A stretch of DNA of 64,000 nt from Burkholderia sp. GTDB lineage: Bacteria; Pseudomonadota; Gammaproteobacteria; Burkholderiales; Burkholderiaceae. This document shows, in pieces, positions 59,921 to 64,000 of this stretch. Below the pieces are notes generated by a model. The model had not been told where the DNA came from. It saw nothing but the letters and a program-made list of their open reading frames with translations, and searched no databases. The stretch lies in the NCBI GenBank assembly GCA_031253835.1, contig JAIRVP010000054.1, forward strand, positions 124,001 to 188,000, in the 5' to 3' direction. Made by a program: the position numbers and the translations under genes. The stretch's first letter is position 1, and the number at the start of each line of letters is the position of its first letter.

Positions 59921-61540
59921 TCAGACTTCCTTCTTCAGCGTGTCCGACATCCGCAGCGCCAGCGCCGCGATCGTCAGCGTCACGTTCACCGTACCGACGG
60001 TCGGCATCGTCGAGCTGCTCGAGATGAACAGGTTCGGATGGTCGAACGTGCGGCAGTCCTTGTCGACGACCGAGTCGCGTGCATCCGCGCCCATGATCGT
60101 CGCGCCCGTGATGTGGTTGTTCGGCGCGAACTCGTCGTTGAAGACGACTTCGGTGCCGCCGAGCACCTTCGCGGCCGTCGCGTAGACCTCGCGCGTGTGC
60201 ACGGCGCCGCGCTTCACGTAATCGTCGATCGCGTACGTGATCTCGGGGCGCGGGATGCCGACCGCGTCCGTGGCCGTCTTGCTCGGCACGATGCGGTTCT
60301 CGGGCTGCGGCAGGATTTCGTGGAAGCAGTCGAACTGCACGTAGCGCGCGGAACGGTCGCGGATCTGCGCGTCGAGCTCCGCGGGCTTCATCAGCTTGCC
60401 GCCCTTGAAGATCTTCTGCGTCTCCTGGTTGATGCGCGACATGTTCGACAGGTGGATCTTCTTCGCGGCTTCGGTCGCGCGGAACGGGCCGTCGCGGAAA
60501 CCGATCAGCGACGTCATCTCCTGCGGGCCGCGGCCCGGCCACAGCTTCTCGTTCGCGTAGAACGACACGCCGGTGCCCGGGTGGTCCATCAGGTTGCGGC
60601 CGACCATGTCGGAGCTGTTCGCGACGCCGTTCGGGAAATCGCGGTTCGCGGACATCAGCAGGATCTTCGGCGTCTCGATGCCGTTCGCGGCGATCACGAA
60701 GTACTTGCCCTCGACGCGATGGTCGGCGCCCGTCTTGTCCTTGTAGATCGCGGCGACGATGCGCTTGTCCGGGCCGGTCTCGAGCTTGTAGACGACCGCG
60801 CTGTCGATCAGCTTCGCGCCGGCCTGCTCGGCCTTCTCGACGTGCACGATGCCGTTGTACATCGCGCCGATCGGGCAGATCGGCATGCAGTTGTTGTTCC
60901 CGCAACAGGTTGGCCGGCCGTCGTACGGGCGGCTGTTGCGCGCGACGGGCTCGGTCACCACGTGGAACTTCGGGTCATAGCCGTTGAGCGCGCTCTTGAT
61001 CGTCTGCTCGTTGAACGACAACGGCAGCGGCGGCATCGGGTACGGCTCCTTGCGCGGCGAGTACAGGTCTTCCTCGGGGCCCGGGCCCCACACGCCGAGT
61101 TCTTCCTCGGCGCGCTGGTAGTAATGCTCGATGTCGTCGTACTGGATCGGCCAGTCGCGGCCGACGCCGTACACCGTCTTCATCTTGAAGTCGTTCGGGA
61201 TGAAGCGCCATGCCGACGCGGCCCAGTGCCACGTCGTGCCGCCCACCGCGCGGATGTACTGCGAGTTGAACTTGTGCTCGCCCTTCAGGACCAGGTAGTC
61301 GTTCGGCGGACCGTATTCCGGATGCGGCGCCCACGGGCTCGACGGGTACGGCGCCATGAAATCGGTCTTGTCGACCTGGTTGCGAAAACGCTCGACGATT
61401 TCCCAGCGCGGCATGCGCGGGCCGGCTTCCAGCAGGATCACGGACTTGCCCGCCATCGCGAGCTGGTGGGCCACGATCGCGCCTGCGACACCCGACCCGA
61501 CGACGACGACGTCGGCCTTTTGCGTATCGGTATCGGCCAT
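59921..61540 (-). CDS. FAD-dependent glucose dehydrogenase catalytic subunit (alpha), GMC oxidoreductase
   Basis: A 539-residue GMC-family flavoprotein. The FAD motif VVVGSGVAGAIVAHQLA is at 11-27. The cysteine cluster TCCGNNNCMPICPIG supplies Cys212, Cys213, Cys218 and Cys222, where the B. cepacia enzyme binds a [3Fe-4S] cluster. The C-terminal MPTVGTVNVTL is typical of the family. The length is identical to the known alpha subunit. It oxidises glucose at the anomeric carbon in the periplasm and has no signal peptide of its own; export is thought to depend on the twin-arginine gamma subunit. Its ATG overlaps the gamma stop (TGATG). Confidence 0.95.
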   Translation of the reverse strand: MADTDTQKADVVVVGSGVAGAIVAHQLAMAGKSVILLEAGPRMPRWEIVERFRNQVDKTDFMAPYPSSPWAPHPEYGPPNDYLVLKGEHKFNSQYIRAVGGTTWHWAASAWRFIPNDFKMKTVYGVGRDWPIQYDDIEHYYQRAEEELGVWGPGPEEDLYSPRKEPYPMPPLPLSFNEQTIKSALNGYDPKFHVVTEPVARNSRPYDGRPTCCGNNNCMPICPIGAMYNGIVHVEKAEQAGAKLIDSAVVYKLETGPDKRIVAAIYKDKTGADHRVEGKYFVIAANGIETPKILLMSANRDFPNGVANSSDMVGRNLMDHPGTGVSFYANEKLWPGRGPQEMTSLIGFRDGPFRATEAAKKIHLSNMSRINQETQKIFKGGKLMKPAELDAQIRDRSARYVQFDCFHEILPQPENRIVPSKTATDAVGIPRPEITYAIDDYVKRGAVHTREVYATAAKVLGGTEVVFNDEFAPNNHITGATIMGADARDSVVDKDCRTFDHPNLFISSSSTMPTVGTVNVTLTIAALALRMSDTLKKEV

Positions 61541-62046
61541 CAGGCTTGCCTCTCGATCGGTTTTTCGGCCCAGAAGCCGGGTTTGTTGGGGCAATACGAA
61601 GGAATCACGAGCGTATCGGATACGACGCTGAACATTAATGCTTCTTCGTAGGTAATCACGACGTTGTCGACAATGCCGAGATACCACGCTTCAAGAATCT
61701 TCAGCGCGAGTGCTTCCTGATCGGGATTCAGCGAACCGGACGCGAGTGCGCCGGCGAGTTGCGGCAGGCTGTCGGCCGTCTTGAACGAGCCCTTCTGCAA
61801 GGCCTGGAGGAAGCGTTCGCCGAGCACGCGGCTCAGCCCCTTCTTGCCGGTCAATGCTTCGGAGAGCGTCATGAACGTATCGAGCGGCGCCGTGCCGGGA
61901 TCGTCGGCCAGGGCCCGCAACGCCAGCGAGCCGGTGAGGCCCGCCGCCGTCAGCGCCAGTGCGCCCTGCAGCCATTGACGCCGCGTGATGCCGCTTGCGG
62001 CTGCGTCGTTTTCACGACGCGAGTGGGGGGTGTTGTCGTTGTGCAT
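61540..62046 (-). CDS. FAD-glucose dehydrogenase small subunit (gamma), TAT signal
   Basis: A 168-residue hitch-hiker subunit with a twin-arginine signal (TRRQWLQGALALTAAGLTG). Its length equals that of the described gamma subunit of the B. cepacia enzyme. It chaperones and exports the flavin subunit. It is first of the three co-transcribed genes; its stop overlaps the alpha start by one base. The mature part is mostly helical and otherwise unremarkable. Confidence 0.93.
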   Translation of the reverse strand: MHNDNTPHSRRENDAAASGITRRQWLQGALALTAAGLTGSLALRALADDPGTAPLDTFMTLSEALTGKKGLSRVLGERFLQALQKGSFKTADSLPQLAGALASGSLNPDQEALALKILEAWYLGIVDNVVITYEEALMFSVVSDTLVIPSYCPNKPGFWAEKPIERQA

Positions 62047-62350
62047 GTTTCCTTCTCTCGAACACCGGATTCGGGAAAACCACGCTTGATATTTCTCAAA
62101 CATTGGCGCGGACCTGAAATGTACGCGCACAAATCGGATCGAACAATCTTTTTATAGTCCATTAAATGTTCCGCAATCCGAGACAATCGACATTTCGCTG
62201 CATTTTTGTGTCGCCGGCGCGACAAATCTGCGGCACCGCCCCCCGTGTCGCATGCCGGCGACACACTGCGCACCGCGATGCGCGTGCATGACGGTCGGTT
62301 AGAATCGCGTGCAATCAAACAGAAAGCTTCCCTCCGAGGGCAATCGAGCG
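62047..62350. other. Intergenic region between divergent glucose dehydrogenase and macroglobulin genes
   Basis: About 300 bases, AT-rich near 62150-62210. On the minus strand a TATAAA (62157-62152) about 105 bases before the gamma ATG is a possible -10; no good -35 at 17 bp is seen. No operator is evident. Confidence 0.4.
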
Positions 62351-64000
62351 ATGAAGCAGCACGACAAACACAACAAAGAAGCGCATCAACCCAACCACAC
62401 CACCGGGCTGCTCTGGCGCATCGGCGCCGTCGCGGTGCTCGGCGGCGCAGCGGCGCTGTCGCTGCACGCAGGCGCGGCGCGCACGGTGAGCGTGTCGCCG
62501 CAAGGCACCGTCACCGAAGTCCGGCAGAGCGTCGTCAAGTTCGACGAACCGATGGTCGCGTTCGGCTCGGCCTCCGCGCCGAATCCCGCACGCGTGACCT
62601 GTAACGACTCGACGGCCGCACGCGGCCAGGGTCACTGGCTCGACGACAAGACCTGGGTTTACGATTTCGAAAACGACCTGCCGCCCGGCGTGCGCTGCTC
62701 GGTCGCGCTCAACGACGCACTGCGCTCGGTCGCCGGCAATGCGGCGAGCGGCCCGCGCCGCTTTACGTTCCAGACGGGCGGACCGTTCCCGGTGTCGGTA
62801 CGCCCCGGCTCGCGCGAGATCGAGGAACACCAGGTCTTCGTGATGAAGCTGAACGGCCCGGCCGAGCCGCGTTCGGCACTCGCGAACATCTGGTGCGAAG
62901 CGGCCGGCATCGGCAACCGCATTCCCGTCACGGCCGTCGACGACGATGCGCGCAATGCGCTGCTCGATCATTTCGGCCTGAAGAAGGAAGCCGCGCGCGT
63001 GCTGACGCTGTCGTGCGCGCAGGCACTGCCGGCGAGCGCGAAGATGCAGCTCGTATACGGCAAGGGTGTCGCGAGCCCGAGCGGCATCGCGAACGAAACC
63101 GAACGCCGCTTCGATTTCACCGTGCGTGCCCCGTTCGCCGCGAGCTTCTCGTGCGAACGCGAGAATGCGAAGGCGCCCTGCACGCCGCTGCGCCCGCTCA
63201 CGCTGACGTTCAACGCGCCGATCTCGCGCAAGCACGCGGAAGCGATCAAGCTGCGCGGCCCCGACGGCACGTTGAACCCGACCTTCGCGGCCGACGACCA
63301 CAGCGAGGAAGTGACGACCGTCACGTTCAACCCGCCGCTGCCCGCGCAGGCCGGCCTGACGATCGAGCTGCCGTCGGGCCTGCGCGACGTGACCGACCGC
63401 ACGCTGTCCAACGCCGACCTGTTCCCGCTGGCGACGCGTACCGCGCCGATGCCGCCGCTCGCGAAATTCTCGTCGGGCACGTTCGGGATCGTCGAGCGCT
63501 TCGCCGAACCCGATACGCCCGCGCTCGTGCCCGTCACGCTGCGCAACGTCGAGGCCGACCTGCATATCGCGGGCCTCAACGCGGGCGGCGCGCAATTCGC
63601 GAACCTGAAGGTCGAGAACGACACCGCGATCCGCCAGTGGATGCGCACCGTCGACCGCTTCGACAACTGGTCGATGACGGCCGGCTCGATCGACAGCCAG
63701 ATTCCCGGCCTGCTCGACCGCAAGGGGCAGCACCCCGTCTACGTGCCGCTCGAAGCCGGCGAAAAGCAGCCCGCGCCGAAGAACCGCCGTATCGACGTGC
63801 GCTCGCTGTCACTGCTCAAGGGCGAGCCCGGCGCGCAGACGCTGACGCTGCCGCCGGCCGATCCGAAAACACTGCGCCCGTTCGAAGTGGTCGGCGTGCC
63901 GATCGACAAGCCCGGCTTCTACGTGCTCGAACTCGCGTCGCCCGCGCTCGGCCGCTCGCTGCTCGCGAAGCCGTCGAGCATGTACGTGCGCACCACCGTG
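62351..64000 (+). CDS. Alpha-2-macroglobulin-like protein, N-terminal part (runs off the window)
   Basis: The first 550 codons of a large envelope protein. A transmembrane/signal segment is at about 22-40 (LLWRIGAVAVLGGAAALSL). The rest is a chain of beta-sandwich (MG-type) domains, with CNDSTAARGQGHWLDDKTW, FTVRAPFAASFSCERENA and PLTLTFNAPISRKHAEAI as in bacterial YfhM-like macroglobulins that trap proteases in the periplasm. The thioester motif would lie beyond the window and cannot be checked. A pbpC neighbour, common for this family, would also be outside. Confidence 0.82.
   Translation, partial: MKQHDKHNKEAHQPNHTTGLLWRIGAVAVLGGAAALSLHAGAARTVSVSPQGTVTEVRQSVVKFDEPMVAFGSASAPNPARVTCNDSTAARGQGHWLDDKTWVYDFENDLPPGVRCSVALNDALRSVAGNAASGPRRFTFQTGGPFPVSVRPGSREIEEHQVFVMKLNGPAEPRSALANIWCEAAGIGNRIPVTAVDDDARNALLDHFGLKKEAARVLTLSCAQALPASAKMQLVYGKGVASPSGIANETERRFDFTVRAPFAASFSCERENAKAPCTPLRPLTLTFNAPISRKHAEAIKLRGPDGTLNPTFAADDHSEEVTTVTFNPPLPAQAGLTIELPSGLRDVTDRTLSNADLFPLATRTAPMPPLAKFSSGTFGIVERFAEPDTPALVPVTLRNVEADLHIAGLNAGGAQFANLKVENDTAIRQWMRTVDRFDNWSMTAGSIDSQIPGLLDRKGQHPVYVPLEAGEKQPAPKNRRIDVRSLSLLKGEPGAQTLTLPPADPKTLRPFEVVGVPIDKPGFYVLELASPALGRSLLAKPSSMYVRTTV

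Overview
The window is GC-rich, gene-dense bacterial chromosome with GTG and TTG starts, many LysR regulators and MFS transporters. It looks like a secondary replicon of a Burkholderia, most likely the Burkholderia cepacia complex. Supporting points are the three FAD-glucose dehydrogenase genes (168, 539 and 425 residues, the subunit sizes described for B. cepacia), a DUF3331 protein typical of the genus, and a detached phenylacetate (paaK/paaH) block. I see no rRNA, tRNA, IS element, CRISPR array or prophage.

Layout. 1-1503: the start of a LysR gene, then a DUF336-SDR pair. 1549-13271: a complete assimilatory nitrate module. The left-pointing operon is transporter, nirB, nirD and a nitrate reductase fused to a diflavin reductase. 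The right-pointing genes are a siroheme methyltransferase (cobA), nasT and nasS. 13396-16703: UDG-like protein, YkgJ-like protein, AraC regulator, fumarylacetoacetase-family enzyme. 16759-22611: DUF4303 protein, Bcr/CflA efflux pump with a leader-peptide attenuator, HtrA protease, lipoprotein, CPBP protease. 23056-34385: MocR regulator and tandem GNAT, DUF3331, MFS, butanediol-type dehydrogenase, orphan histidine kinase, membrane proteins, aldo/keto reductase. 34531-39106: marC and a paa block. 39658-47853: chaA, a solute-binding/LysM operon, LysR-regulated dehydrogenase and MFS, another LysR. 48219-51739: HPP-CBS protein, MarR, ClC channel. 52233-56796: small secreted protein, ppnP, LysR with M20 hydrolase and MHS transporter. 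56885-62046: porin, DoxX, FAD-glucose dehydrogenase. 62351-end: the start of an alpha-2-macroglobulin-like gene.

The most striking content is regulatory. The 646-bp gap between the transporter gene and cobA holds two diverging sigma-54 promoters, a pair of NtrC-type sites between them, and two transcript leaders built to the same plan: an ANTAR-type hairpin with loop AACGGC, a spacer hairpin, then a second AACGGC hairpin that overlaps the 5' arm of a terminator. The ANTAR protein NasT and nitrate sensor NasS are encoded next door. This predicts one circuit in which nitrogen limitation (NtrC) starts both transcripts and nitrate (NasS to NasT) lets polymerase pass both terminators, so that nitrate uptake and reduction and siroheme supply rise together.

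A second regulatory find is upstream of the Bcr/CflA efflux gene: a consensus promoter, a 16-codon reading frame ending in an arginine-rich run, and a strong intrinsic terminator just before the efflux gene, the layout of a ribosome-stalling attenuator. Other readable control elements are a MarR operator shared by the HPP-CBS and marR-clc promoters, a MerR-type promoter, an inverted repeat plus sigma-54 element before the butanediol-type dehydrogenase, and a TetR-type palindrome before paaH.
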